From an uncultured Pseudodesulfovibrio sp. (GTDB lineage: Bacteria; Desulfobacterota; Desulfovibrionia; Desulfovibrionales; Desulfovibrionaceae): a DNA stretch of 64,000 nucleotides. Below, in pieces: positions 33,000 through 42,244 of the stretch. The translations under genes were made by a program, and so were the position numbers. Every line of letters starts with the position of its first letter. Position 1 is the stretch's first letter. The stretch is taken from assembly GCF_963677845.1 (NCBI RefSeq), contig NZ_OY782498.1:878001-942000 (forward strand), given 5' to 3'. Below the pieces are notes generated by a model. The model ran no database searches. It was not told where the DNA came from and saw only the letters and a program-made list of their open reading frames with translations.

Positions 33000-35900
33000 T
33001 TATTTGTTGTTCTTCTCCAATTCTTTGTATTCTTTCATAAAATTTTCGACTTTTTCACGCCCGTTCTTGAAGTCGAATCGATTGAGTAGGTCTCCGAGTT
33101 CTTTCGCAAAAAGTGGGGCCGCGTGTGTCAATTCGATCTCTATGGATTGGTAAACGCCTCTGGCTTCAACGTCATGTTTTTTCAACAGTGAAGAAAGTTT
33201 TGTAAGGTACGGAGTTATTGATTTGAACTCTTTGAGAAGCTTCTTGTCTGTGTTTTTTGCAATTTTGTCCCTGTCCTGTTGAGGGAATGCGGCAAAGATA
33301 CCTTTTTCAATCCGTTTTCTTTCAGTTTCAAGTGCGTTCAACTTGTCTTGAATCGCTTTGGGATCATCTCGCAATGCTATTTCCATTTTTAGAGCGGATT
33401 GGTGCAAAACATTTGCTCCAACGTTGCCCGCGACACCCTTTATGCTGTGGACCATGTGTTGTGCTTCATCAAGTTTATTCATGGAAATTAAAGCCGGAAG
33501 TTGTGAGTACGATTCATTGCAATCATACGAGAAATTAATGAGGAGCCTTTTGAGGAGCACAGTGTTCCCCCGGACCCTTGCGAGAGCCTGTACTGCGTCT
33601 ATGCCGGGTATGTTTTCAAACACATGAAGAGGAGTCTCTTCGGTTGAGGGAGGACAAGGTGTGCTTTTTTTTACCTTTGGACTGTTGCGGAGCCATTTAG
33701 AAAGGACTTCCATGAGTATATCTGGATCAATTGGCTTGGTGACATGGTCATTCATGCCAGCAAGAAGACTTTTTTCCTTATCACCGACGAGGGCATGTGC
33801 GGTCATCGCAATAATCGGGATCGATTGGAGTTTTTTGTCGGCTCGGATCTTTTCTACGGCCTTGAAACCATCCATAACCGGCATTTGGATGTCCATGAGT
33901 ACCGCATCATAGGTGTTGACCTTGATCATTTCGACCGCTTCCTGTCCATTGTTGGCAATGGACACAGTGATGTCCGCGCCCTCAAGAATTTCACGTGCAA
34001 CTTGTTGATTAATTTCATTGTCTTCAGCGAGTAAAACGTGTGCTCCGGCCACGTTGTTTGGTACACCGAGTCTTGGGCTTTCTGAAGAATTCTTGATCCT
34101 TCGGGGGGTATTAGCCGTGATGGTCTCCATAATAGTATCAAACAATATGGAGCGATTGAACGGCTTGAGCATGAAGCCGTCCAAATCCACTCGTTCAGCA
34201 CGATGACGAATTTCATCTTGGCCGAACGCCGTGAGCATAATAACTTTGGGAATATTTTTGAGTAGGGTTGTTTTTTTTATTTTTTGCACCAGTTCAATGC
34301 CGTCGATATCTGGCATTCTCCAATCGGTGATAACAAGTTTAAAAGGAGAAGACTCATCGTTTTTGTGTAGCAATTCAAGCGCCTGCCCTCCATTTCTTGC
34401 TGTTACAACATCGAATGTGAAGGAGCGTAAAACCTTATCAAGGACCATGCGTGACATTTTACTGTCATCTACAGCCAGGACTCGCATTCCTCTGACTTCA
34501 TCGGGATATACATGATGTGCGCCAGAGTGCTTGGCTTGGAGGCCGAACGGGATGGTGAAAACAAATTCACTTCCTTCTCCAATTTCACTTTTCAGTTCAA
34601 TTTTACCCCCCATCATTTCCACGAGTCTTTTGCTGATGGTCAGGCCAAGTCCTGTTCCTCCAAATTGGCGAGAAATGGAACCATCAGCCTGATTGAAGGG
34701 TTGAAATAGTTTGGCGGCCTGTTCCGGTGAAATTCCGATACCGGTATCTTTGACGGAAAATTGAATTATAGCCGTATCATTTGTTTCTTCGATGAGTTTT
34801 GCTGCAATGATGATTTCACCGGATTCTGTGAATTTTAGAGCATTTCCGGTCAGATTCAGGAGTACCTGCCCCAGTCTAAGCCGATCACCAACAAGGAGAT
34901 TGGGAACAGTACTTTTTACCATCAGCAGGAATTCAATTCCCTTTTGTTCTGCCTGAAGGCCGAGCATGTTGACTATGTCGTTGAGCACATCGTCCAAAAT
35001 GAAATCAACCTCTTCAACCTCCAGTTTACCAGCTTCGATTTTGGAGAAATCAAGTATGTCGTTGATGATTCCTAGTAATGATTTTGCCGACATATCGACC
35101 TTGGTGAGATAGTCGGTCTGTTTGGAGGTCAATTCCGTTTTGAGAGCAAGGTGTGTTAAACCAATAACGGCATTCATCGGAGTGCGTATTTCATGGCTCA
35201 TTCGAGCCAGGAAATCACTTTTGGCTCGGTTAGCATTTTCCGCTTCCAGTTTGGCTTTTTCAAGCCTTCTTTGGCCTTGTGCTCGTGCACCAATAAAGCG
35301 GGCTCTGGTCAATCCTCCAAAAAGAATAAGGAGAAATGCATATGTGTAAATAATAGCGTAATTGTTGAATATATTTGCATAAGATGTCTCAATGGTGGAT
35401 ATAGGAGTAACGCATACAACTTTCCATTGGCGTGCGTCGCTTTCGAGTTCGTTACTTTGAGCTTCTGGCGCAACAACGATAGTTGAGTAAGTATATAATC
35501 CTTTTTTTGTGGAAAACTGTCCTTCTTTTGCTGAAGTTATTATTTCCCATGCATGTGGATTGAGGGTGCCGAAATCAAGAGATTTTCGGTCATTGTACAT
35601 AAAAGCCCACTCCTGTTTTTTGTCTGGAGACAAGAGCCAATATCCTTCGTCATTCAGGAGCATAGAGAGTTCTCTATCGCCGCTTTTATTCGCGGCAATG
35701 CTATCCAGTATTTGTTGACCGAGATAGTTGAGTATGACGATTCCGAGACGTTGTTTTGAATCGTCGTAAATAGGCATGGAAACCCTGATCATGGGTTTGA
35801 GAGGTTCTTCGATTTTTCCATTTTCAATATTGAGATCAAATGGTGAAACATAGACTTCACCCTGTTTAAGCTTTTGGGATTCCTTAAAGTAATAACGATT

Positions 35901-36332
35901 GCTTTTGTCTTGAAGTTCTTGCGATGGAACCGCCTGAGGGTGGCCATTGTTGTAATTAACCCGGACGAGTTCCATGCCAGTGTTATCGAGTATCCTGACT
36001 TGATCATATGATTTGCTGACTTGGCATAAAGCAATGAATTCTGACTCCAGATCTGATCGAGTGGATAGATTTCTATTATTCAAAAAGTTTTTTATTTCGA
36101 CGTGACTTCCTGTCAATTCGAGATCATTAAATAAGCTTTTCAAATCAAGGCTTATGGTACGTGATAATAGATTGTTGTGCATTTTTTCGTTGATCTTAAT
36201 CACGTTCTCAACGGACTCAGCTTCCATGACATACATGTAATAGCAGCCGGTTGCAGCAATAGTCCCCAGGATGATGGTTGTAATGAGGAAACTTCGAATG
36301 ATGATAAAGGATTCAGCGTGCTTTTTTTTCAC
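33000..36332 (-). CDS. Large hybrid sensor histidine kinase (dCache-HisKA-HATPase-REC-REC-HPt)
   Basis: This is an inner-membrane kinase of 1110 residues counted from the GTG at 36332, which follows GAGGAAG by 7 bases; an ATG at 36374 has no binding site. Helices near residues 10-35 and 325-348 enclose a double-Cache-type periplasmic sensor. The kinase core has RMSHEIRTPMNAVIG (HisKA), NLTGNALKF, DTGIGI and GTGLGLTISKRLVEMMGG (ATPase). Two receiver domains follow (LVITDWRMPDIDG and VLMDIQMPVMDG), then an HPt domain with VHSIKGVAGNVGA. All parts of a phosphorelay are thus present in one protein, but no partner response regulator is adjacent. The ligand is unknown. Confidence 0.9.
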   Translation of the reverse strand: MKKKHAESFIIIRSFLITTIILGTIAATGCYYMYVMEAESVENVIKINEKMHNNLLSRTISLDLKSLFNDLELTGSHVEIKNFLNNRNLSTRSDLESEFIALCQVSKSYDQVRILDNTGMELVRVNYNNGHPQAVPSQELQDKSNRYYFKESQKLKQGEVYVSPFDLNIENGKIEEPLKPMIRVSMPIYDDSKQRLGIVILNYLGQQILDSIAANKSGDRELSMLLNDEGYWLLSPDKKQEWAFMYNDRKSLDFGTLNPHAWEIITSAKEGQFSTKKGLYTYSTIVVAPEAQSNELESDARQWKVVCVTPISTIETSYANIFNNYAIIYTYAFLLILFGGLTRARFIGARAQGQRRLEKAKLEAENANRAKSDFLARMSHEIRTPMNAVIGLTHLALKTELTSKQTDYLTKVDMSAKSLLGIINDILDFSKIEAGKLEVEEVDFILDDVLNDIVNMLGLQAEQKGIEFLLMVKSTVPNLLVGDRLRLGQVLLNLTGNALKFTESGEIIIAAKLIEETNDTAIIQFSVKDTGIGISPEQAAKLFQPFNQADGSISRQFGGTGLGLTISKRLVEMMGGKIELKSEIGEGSEFVFTIPFGLQAKHSGAHHVYPDEVRGMRVLAVDDSKMSRMVLDKVLRSFTFDVVTARNGGQALELLHKNDESSPFKLVITDWRMPDIDGIELVQKIKKTTLLKNIPKVIMLTAFGQDEIRHRAERVDLDGFMLKPFNRSILFDTIMETITANTPRRIKNSSESPRLGVPNNVAGAHVLLAEDNEINQQVAREILEGADITVSIANNGQEAVEMIKVNTYDAVLMDIQMPVMDGFKAVEKIRADKKLQSIPIIAMTAHALVGDKEKSLLAGMNDHVTKPIDPDILMEVLSKWLRNSPKVKKSTPCPPSTEETPLHVFENIPGIDAVQALARVRGNTVLLKRLLINFSYDCNESYSQLPALISMNKLDEAQHMVHSIKGVAGNVGANVLHQSALKMEIALRDDPKAIQDKLNALETERKRIEKGIFAAFPQQDRDKIAKNTDKKLLKEFKSITPYLTKLSSLLKKHDVEARGVYQSIEIELTHAAPLFAKELGDLLNRFDFKNGREKVENFMKEYKELEKNNK

Positions 36333-36504
36333 GGTTGGCTTCCTCTCAATCTGTTGCGGTAAAGAAAAGCGCATATGTGATGTGTTATCAGGTTGTAGAA
36401 CCTTGGCGCATTATAATTTTGGTTTATTGCGACTTCTTTGTTGCGTCGAATAAAACTCTTTATTAAGAGAGTGTATGGGGTAAATGGGATTTTGATAGGT
36501 AAAG

Positions 36505-36545
36505 AGAAGTCGGTCTAGCTTGTTGAAACAGCTAAACCGACTTCT
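36505..36545. terminator. Terminator-like hairpin downstream of the alkylation-repair operon
   Basis: AGAAGTCGGT (36505-36514) pairs with ACCGACTTCT (36536-36545), extended inward by TAGCT/AGCTA across a mismatch. It lies 40 bases past the last gene of the minus-strand repair operon. Confidence 0.55.
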
Positions 36546-36584
36546 ATGCGGGGTACTTTTTGTAGAACGTTTGAAATGAAGTTG

Positions 36585-36929
36585 TTATACCAGTATCTTA
36601 TTTGAATCGTCAGGAGCGAATTCTCGATCCTTGTGAGTGTAGTCTCTGACAACCTGCGCAACTCTGATGCGGTAGGAATGGAACAGTTTTTCCATACCGG
36701 TTTTTTGGGCATGGCGATGGTCGAGTAAATTACGCCATTTCTCGATAGATTTTTCACTGTCCCAATATGAGAGACTGAGAACTTTTCCTTCTTCGTTCAT
36801 GCTTTGGAAGCGTTCTATGGATATGAAACCGTCTTGTTCGGCAAGAAATCCTCTGATATTACCAGCGATTTCAAAATATTCTGCTGTGCCTTTTTTCGTG
36901 GGATGGACTTCAAACATTACTGCGTACAT
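36585..36929 (-). CDS. ABM-fold (antibiotic biosynthesis monooxygenase-like) protein
   Basis: This 114-residue protein has the ABM ferredoxin-like fold pattern: YAVMFEVHPTKKGTAEYFEIAGNIRGFLAEQDGFISIERF, then LSLSYWDSEKSIEKWRNLLDHRHAQKTG. Relatives include small monooxygenases and haem-degrading proteins, but most are uncharacterised. It starts 13 bases after the methyltransferase gene and is the third gene of the repair operon. A direct role in repair is not known; cotranscription may be incidental. Confidence 0.75.
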   Translation of the reverse strand: MYAVMFEVHPTKKGTAEYFEIAGNIRGFLAEQDGFISIERFQSMNEEGKVLSLSYWDSEKSIEKWRNLLDHRHAQKTGMEKLFHSYRIRVAQVVRDYTHKDREFAPDDSNKILV

Positions 36930-36942
36930 GTGTTTTCCAATG

Positions 36943-37428
36943 CTATTTATAGTGAGATTTTTCAAGATTGAGAAGTTTCATCTTGGCATCCAGTCCATGA
37001 GCGAAACCGGTGAGCTTTCCGTCGGAGCCGATGACCCTATGGCATGGCACGATGAGCGGAATGGGGTTTTTCGAATTTGCCATACCAATGGCCCGTGAAG
37101 CGTTCGGATTGCCTACGACGATAGCTATCTCTTTGTAGCTTCGTACTTCTCCGTAGGGGATGTCGCTGAGTGCATTCCATACGTCTTTTTGGAATTTTGT
37201 TCCGTGTGGAGTCAGTTTTACGGTGAAATTTTTTCTTTTTCCTGCACAATATTCGAGTATTTGTGTCTTGGCTTTATCGAAGATTGTATCGTTTCTTGTC
37301 CATGTCGGATCGATGGTGAATTCGCGTTTTCCTGTGTCGGTAACCATGTGCAGGTTGGTGAGTCCATGTTTTGAGCCAACGAGGATAATTTCCCACAGAG
37401 GAGTGTCGAATGTCGTATACTGAGGCAT
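36943..37428 (-). CDS. ogt: Methylated-DNA-[protein]-cysteine S-methyltransferase
   Basis: The protein removes methyl groups from O6-methylguanine by transferring them to its own cysteine. The 161-residue product has the active-site motif IVPCHRVIG, the helix-turn-helix segment TKFQKDVWNALSDIPYGEVRSYKEIA and the arginine finger in NASRAIGMANSKNP. The ribosome binding site AAAGGAG is inside the end of the upstream Ada-AlkA coding sequence, whose stop lies 1 base before this ATG, so the two are translationally coupled. Confidence 0.93.
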   Translation of the reverse strand: MPQYTTFDTPLWEIILVGSKHGLTNLHMVTDTGKREFTIDPTWTRNDTIFDKAKTQILEYCAGKRKNFTVKLTPHGTKFQKDVWNALSDIPYGEVRSYKEIAIVVGNPNASRAIGMANSKNPIPLIVPCHRVIGSDGKLTGFAHGLDAKMKLLNLEKSHYK

Positions 37429-37429
37429 A

Positions 37430-38875
37430 TTATTTCTCCTTTAAAGAGTTCCATAGGCAGAGCGCTGCGTATGCTCTGTATGGACGCCATTTTTCGCTTT
37501 GTTTTAAAATGTCTTTTATGGTTGGTTTTTTATTATCTCGCATCATCGCCTTGATGACTCCGAGGTCGCTGGCCGGGAAGCTGTCGATCATGCCCAGTCC
37601 TCGCATCCCTACGTAGTTGACCGTCCATGGCCCTATGCCTTTGAGTGCAGAAAATTGTTGGTTGAACGCTTCAAGGCTTTGGTTTGGCGATAAGGAAATT
37701 GTTTTATCGATGATTGCCTGAACAGCTGTTTGAAGGGTCCCTTGTCGGGTTTGAGTGATTCCCAATCCGTTGAGGTCCATATCCATGAGTTCTTTTGGCC
37801 TTGGGAAAAAGAAGTTGAGTCCTTTTGGAAAGGACTCGTTTGTTTGAAGATTTCCTTTCCTTGCAATACGTCCGGCAAGGGTTGTGGCTGCTTTGACCGT
37901 GATCTGTTGGCCGAGGATAGCTCGAATGATGAATTCAAATGGATCAAATGCGACGGGCAGTCTCGGTACGTGATTTTTGTCCATGCCTTTTGAAAGCAAC
38001 GGGTCACTGATGAAGCGCTTATTGATGTCGGAAAAATCTGTATCCAGATCAAACATTTGCCGCACTCGATTGTGTACTTGCATGAAGCATTTGATGTCAT
38101 CAGAGACAATGGATAAAGCAAGGGCCGATTGGTCAGGGTGGTCACATACTGTGAAATATCCACGTGTGTTTTGGGTGCGGAAAGTTCGGCTGTAGCTTGT
38201 GTCTGTTACCAACTCCACGCCTTTTATGGCGCGAATTTGGAGGAACTTGAGAATCTGTTTGAAGTCGAAAGGAGGTGAATAGCGCAAGAGCAGTGTGGTG
38301 TTGTCCTGAGCTTGTGCCTGTCGCGAAAGGTTTCTCACTTCGGTTGGTGTTTTTCCGAAAGTTATTTTGAATGCATCATTGAATTGTCGAATGGAGCCGA
38401 ATCCAGAGGCAAAGGCGATATCTGTTACAGATTGGTTGGATGAAGTAAGAAGTTTTTTTGCGAACAGGGTTTTATGATAGCGGGCGATCTTGATCGGCGG
38501 GACACCGAGGTTGTCCACAAAGAGTTTGCGCAGATGGCGTTCGGAGATCATGAGGTTAACGGCCAACTCGGCGAGAGTATGGTCGTTGAGATAGCCGTCA
38601 AAGATTTTTTGAAGAGCCCTGTCGACGACTGATGTTCCCCCCACATTGCCGTTGTAATATTCGACTTCAATATCTGGGCGACAGCGAAGGCAGGGGCGAA
38701 ATCCTTTTTCCAAGGCCGCGAACATTGTGTCGAAATATTCGACATTTTCTTCTTTGGCCATGGGGGCAGGACAGGATGGGCGACAGAATATGCCTGTTGT
38801 TTTGACGCCGAAAAAAAATTTCCCGTCAAAGTTTTTGTCTTTTTCCTGCCGTGCTCGGCTGAATTCCATGTTCAT
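37430..38875 (-). CDS. Ada-type regulator fused to AlkA 3-methyladenine glycosylase
   Basis: This 481-residue bifunctional protein has an N-terminal Ada zinc domain with Cys31, Cys35, Cys62 and Cys65 (IFCRPSCPAP ... PCLRCRPD), which senses methyl phosphotriesters. An AraC-type DNA-binding domain follows (about 85-185, FASGFGSIRQFNDAFKITFGKTPTEVR). The C terminus is AlkA-like, with an AlkA_N domain (about 190-300) and a helix-hairpin-helix glycosylase (IGPWTVNYVGMRGLGMIDSFPASDLG, with the catalytic aspartate region). The methyltransferase domain of classical Ada is absent but is encoded by the next gene. Damage sensing, activation and base excision are thus in one polypeptide, probably autoregulated. 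Confidence 0.92.
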   Translation of the reverse strand: MNMEFSRARQEKDKNFDGKFFFGVKTTGIFCRPSCPAPMAKEENVEYFDTMFAALEKGFRPCLRCRPDIEVEYYNGNVGGTSVVDRALQKIFDGYLNDHTLAELAVNLMISERHLRKLFVDNLGVPPIKIARYHKTLFAKKLLTSSNQSVTDIAFASGFGSIRQFNDAFKITFGKTPTEVRNLSRQAQAQDNTTLLLRYSPPFDFKQILKFLQIRAIKGVELVTDTSYSRTFRTQNTRGYFTVCDHPDQSALALSIVSDDIKCFMQVHNRVRQMFDLDTDFSDINKRFISDPLLSKGMDKNHVPRLPVAFDPFEFIIRAILGQQITVKAATTLAGRIARKGNLQTNESFPKGLNFFFPRPKELMDMDLNGLGITQTRQGTLQTAVQAIIDKTISLSPNQSLEAFNQQFSALKGIGPWTVNYVGMRGLGMIDSFPASDLGVIKAMMRDNKKPTIKDILKQSEKWRPYRAYAALCLWNSLKEK

Positions 38876-38973
38876 GATACCATCCTGCGCTTGAAGTCAT
38901 TCCATATAATGTTTTTGGCCGAATCTTTCGCTAGTGACTAGCTATTTTCGGTTCGGACATCATTTTATTGTGT

Positions 38974-40176
38974 CTACAGTGCGCAGTTTTGATGCAGTTT
39001 TTGCAGGACCAGTGCTCCGGCTCCTCGTGCGTAGTTTTCTTCGCGCCATGGACGGATGACGAGGCGGGGTATGGGGCCGAATACTTCGGAATTACATGCT
39101 GCCATGGCTTGAGATAGTGGGGTGAAAAGCATATCTTCAGCTAAATTGTTTTTGCCAGTAATAATGATTGTTTCCGGATTCAGAACGCGGGTCAGGTCTG
39201 TGATGCGCTGACCAAGTATTGTGCCCGCGCGAGTAAAAATATCCAGCAAAATTCGTTCGCCTTTTTTGGCTGCATCAATGACGGTTTTCAGCGTGATTGT
39301 TTTTGATGCTGGGTGCCACAACCCTTGCCGTGCTGCTTTGCGTGCTTCTTCGAGAATAGCATGAGGTGAAGCCACCGCTTCAAGGCAGCCTGTCATGCCG
39401 CAGCGACAGACTGAGTCGTGACAATTGCCTCTGACATGACCAAATTCTCCGGCCATTCCCTGCCAGCCTCGTACCAGATCTCCGTTGGCATACAACCCCA
39501 GTCCGACGCCGTGCTCCAGAGTCGTGACGAAAAAATTGTCGATTCCTTGTGCAGCGCCAAACCAGTGTTCGAATATGGCTAATGTATTGGAGCTGTTCTC
39601 TATAAACGTTTGGAATCCAGTTCGTTTTTCCACCAGATCCTTAAATGGAATGTTGGACCAGTCAAACCCCTTGTTGAATCCAGGGTGAAAATGGATCATG
39701 CCGTTATCCGAGTTGACCAATCCAGGTATGCCGAGGCCGAGGCCAGAGATATCATCCGATATGAAGCCATATCGCCTACAGCATGTTTTGACGGTTTCAG
39801 CCACAAGGTCTGCAATTTTCTCAGGAGTGGTGGCACTTTTATCCAGTGGGCGTGCGTGAGACCCTATAACTTGTGCTTCCAGGTTGATGACTACTACGCT
39901 AATTTGTCGTGATGTAATGTATGCCCCGGCAACAAAGGTTCCGTCTGGATTTAGAGAAAGAAGAATGGGCGGACGTCCGGCATGGCAGCCCGGAGCTGAC
40001 TTTTCAAGCAGCAGATTTTCCTGAAGCAGGGCCGCTGTGATGTCCGTGACTGTAGATTGTCCCAGTCCGGTTTGGGCGGCTATATGCGTGCGTGAAATCT
40101 CGCCTTGCAACCGGATTGTCCTGAGGACACTGTCACGGTTTATGGCGCGCATGAGTTCCCTGTTGGCCGTCTGCAC
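38974..40176 (-). CDS. ROK-family transcriptional regulator (NagC/XylR type)
   Basis: The 400-residue product starts at a GTG at 40176 preceded by AGGGAGG; the frame is open 60 codons further but without a start signal. A MarR-like winged helix (NRDSVLRTIRLQGEISRTHIAAQTGLGQSTVTDITAALL, residues 11-50) is followed by a ROK domain with the zinc motif CHDSVCRCGMTGCLEA and glycines GLGLGIPG. ROK regulators bind sugars or sugar phosphates. Its position at the end of an amino-sugar ABC transporter operon suggests that it represses this transporter and the divergent catabolic genes, with GlcNAc- or MurNAc-type ligands. Confidence 0.87.
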   Translation of the reverse strand: MQTANRELMRAINRDSVLRTIRLQGEISRTHIAAQTGLGQSTVTDITAALLQENLLLEKSAPGCHAGRPPILLSLNPDGTFVAGAYITSRQISVVVINLEAQVIGSHARPLDKSATTPEKIADLVAETVKTCCRRYGFISDDISGLGLGIPGLVNSDNGMIHFHPGFNKGFDWSNIPFKDLVEKRTGFQTFIENSSNTLAIFEHWFGAAQGIDNFFVTTLEHGVGLGLYANGDLVRGWQGMAGEFGHVRGNCHDSVCRCGMTGCLEAVASPHAILEEARKAARQGLWHPASKTITLKTVIDAAKKGERILLDIFTRAGTILGQRITDLTRVLNPETIIITGKNNLAEDMLFTPLSQAMAACNSEVFGPIPRLVIRPWREENYARGAGALVLQKLHQNCAL

Positions 40177-40254
40177 TCGATTCCTCCCTGTGGATTCGTT
40201 CGATGTATAGTCGTCAGCGAGGATTTTTACAATAAGGGAAATGATACTCTTGAA

Positions 40255-40286
40255 ACAAGGGCCGCTGAATGTTCGGCGGCCCTTGT
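40255..40286 (-). terminator. Hairpin after the ABC transporter operon
   Basis: ACAAGGGCCGC (40255-40265) pairs perfectly with GCGGCCCTTGT (40276-40286). It lies 24 bases past the ATPase stop and before the ROK gene. The T-run on the minus strand is short, so termination may be partial. Confidence 0.6.
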
Positions 40287-40309
40287 GGAAGTTTTTTTGT
40301 GGGTGAAGA

Positions 40310-41389
40310 TTATTTCCAAGCCGTACCATCCGGTCCGAACACGTGTACCTTTTCAATTCTGGCAGTCAGGTGGATGATATCGCCGGTAGTTGCTTCGCTG
40401 GTGCCGGGGGTGCTGGCAATGATTGCAGTGCCGTCGGATAACGTACAGTAAAGATAGCTGACATCGCCCAATCGTTCGACCACATCCACTTCAGCCTTGA
40501 GCAGACCTTCTTTGGGTTCTGACAGGAGTAGGTGCTCAGGCCTGATACCAATGGTAGCCTGTGTTTTTTCATTACCGGGAGCGTCATGTTGGATGGTAAT
40601 GGTCTTGCCGTCTGGCAGGGCTATTTTAACCGTTGAACCATTGATTGAGGCGACTGCTCCTTTGAGGAAATTCATTTTGGGTGAGCCGATAAATCCGGCG
40701 ACAAAAAGATTGGCTGGCGTGTTGTATAGTTCGAGCGGTGGTCCGACCTGTTCTACACGACCATCGTGAAGCACAACGATTTTGTCAGCAAGGGTCATGG
40801 CCTCCACCTGATCATGGGTGACATAGATGATAGTTGCGTCGAGTTTCTTGTGCAATTTCGCGATTTCAATGCGTGTCTGTACTCTAAGCGCTGCGTCCAG
40901 ATTGGACAGAGGTTCATCAAAAAGAAAGACTTTGGGGTTGCGAACGATGGCTCGGCCTATTGCCACTCGTTGTCTTTGACCACCAGAAAGTTCTGCTGGT
41001 CGGCGGTTCAGGTATTCGGTCAGTTGCAGGGTTTCGGCTGCATGGCGCACTCGGCGATCAATCTCTTGCTTGTCGTGCTTCTTGAGCTTCAGGCCAAAGG
41101 ACATATTTTTATAGACCGTCATGTGCGGGTACAGTGCGTAGGACTGGAAAACCATGGCAATACCGCGTTCACGAGGTTGAACGTCGTTGACCATCTCGTC
41201 ATCAATGTAGATTTCGCCTGCTGTGACTTTTTCCAGTCCGGCAATGACGCGCAGGAGTGTGGATTTTCCGCAACCGGATGGGCCGACGAATACAACAAAT
41301 TCACCGTCCTTGACGTCCATGTTTACGTCATGGAGGACTTCGGTTTTACCGAAGGCTTTCTCGATATTTTTCAGTTTGATATCAGACAT
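40310..41389 (-). CDS. ABC sugar transporter ATPase (MsmX/UgpC type)
   Basis: This 359-residue ATPase powers uptake of sugars by the adjacent permeases. Walker A is GPSGCGKST (36-44), the signature is [14 protein letters not shown] and Walker B is [14 protein letters not shown]-terminal TOBE-type domain (about 240-355) is typical of MalK, UgpC and MsmX proteins, which serve family 1 sugar importers. It is the last gene of the set binding protein, permease, permease, ATPase. Confidence 0.93.
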   Translation of the reverse strand: MSDIKLKNIEKAFGKTEVLHDVNMDVKDGEFVVFVGPSGCGKSTLLRVIAGLEKVTAGEIYIDDEMVNDVQPRERGIAMVFQSYALYPHMTVYKNMSFGLKLKKHDKQEIDRRVRHAAETLQLTEYLNRRPAELSGGQRQRVAIGRAIVRNPKVFLFDEPLSNLDAALRVQTRIEIAKLHKKLDATIIYVTHDQVEAMTLADKIVVLHDGRVEQVGPPLELYNTPANLFVAGFIGSPKMNFLKGAVASINGSTVKIALPDGKTITIQHDAPGNEKTQATIGIRPEHLLLSEPKEGLLKAEVDVVERLGDVSYLYCTLSDGTAIIASTPGTSEATTGDIIHLTARIEKVHVFGPDGTAWK

Positions 41390-41398
41390 GTTTTCCCT

Positions 41399-42235
41399 CT
41401 ATTTGACAGCACCGGCGGTAATGCCGCGGATCAGGTGCCTGGACAACAAAATGTAAATGATCAGGATCGGGACAATGGCCAGTGTTAATGATGCCAAGAC
41501 TGCATTCCAGTCAGTGACATACTGGCCGATGAATTGTTGGACGCCCAACGTGATGGTCTGTGTCTGTTCGCTCGGAGCGAGAATCAGCGGGAACCAGAGG
41601 TCATTCCAGACAGGGACCAGTGTAAAAACGCCGACAGTGGCGATGGCGGGGCGGGTTAATGGCAGGATGACCTTGAAGAAAATGGTGTATTCGCTCACTC
41701 CGTCACAACGAGCGGCTTCTTTCAAATCTTTTGGTATTTGCTGCATGAACTCCGACAGAATGAATATTGCCAGAGGGATACTTTGCGCGACGTAGACCAA
41801 TACCAGTGCGGTCAGCGTGTTGGTGAGGTTCATGTCCACGATGAGTTGGAGCAGACTGACCGAGCCGAGGCGAATGGGAATCATGATTCCGATTGCCAAA
41901 TACAGGCCGAGCCATTTATTGCCCTTAAATTCGTATTCGGACAAGGCCCAGGCTGCCATGGCACCGAGCAGAAGAACCAATGCCAGTGTTGCCACCGTGA
42001 TGATGATGGAGTTCATGAAATAGATTTCGAAATCCGAACGAACCAACACTTTGATGAATCCCTTGAGGCTGAACGTATCGATTCCCGGCAGACTCATGGG
42101 GCTGTTGAAGATGGCTCTACGTGATTTGAACGAGTTGATGATCGTCAGAAAAATGGGCCACAGGGCGATGAGCGTGTATGTGAGCAGAATTATATGAATG
42201 CCCAGCGTGCTGACGGTTTTCTTGGTTTTGTGCAT
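41399..42235 (-). CDS. ABC sugar transporter permease (MalG type)
   Basis: This 278-residue inner-membrane permease has six helices and the EAA loop EAARCDGVSEYTIFFKVILPLTRPAI that contacts the ATPase. It ends with HLIRGITAGAVK, the usual end of MalG-like carbohydrate permeases. It lies 9 bases after the other permease gene and 9 before the ATPase gene. Confidence 0.93.
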   Translation of the reverse strand: MHKTKKTVSTLGIHIILLTYTLIALWPIFLTIINSFKSRRAIFNSPMSLPGIDTFSLKGFIKVLVRSDFEIYFMNSIIITVATLALVLLLGAMAAWALSEYEFKGNKWLGLYLAIGIMIPIRLGSVSLLQLIVDMNLTNTLTALVLVYVAQSIPLAIFILSEFMQQIPKDLKEAARCDGVSEYTIFFKVILPLTRPAIATVGVFTLVPVWNDLWFPLILAPSEQTQTITLGVQQFIGQYVTDWNAVLASLTLAIVPILIIYILLSRHLIRGITAGAVK

Positions 42236-42244
42236 GACAGTCTC

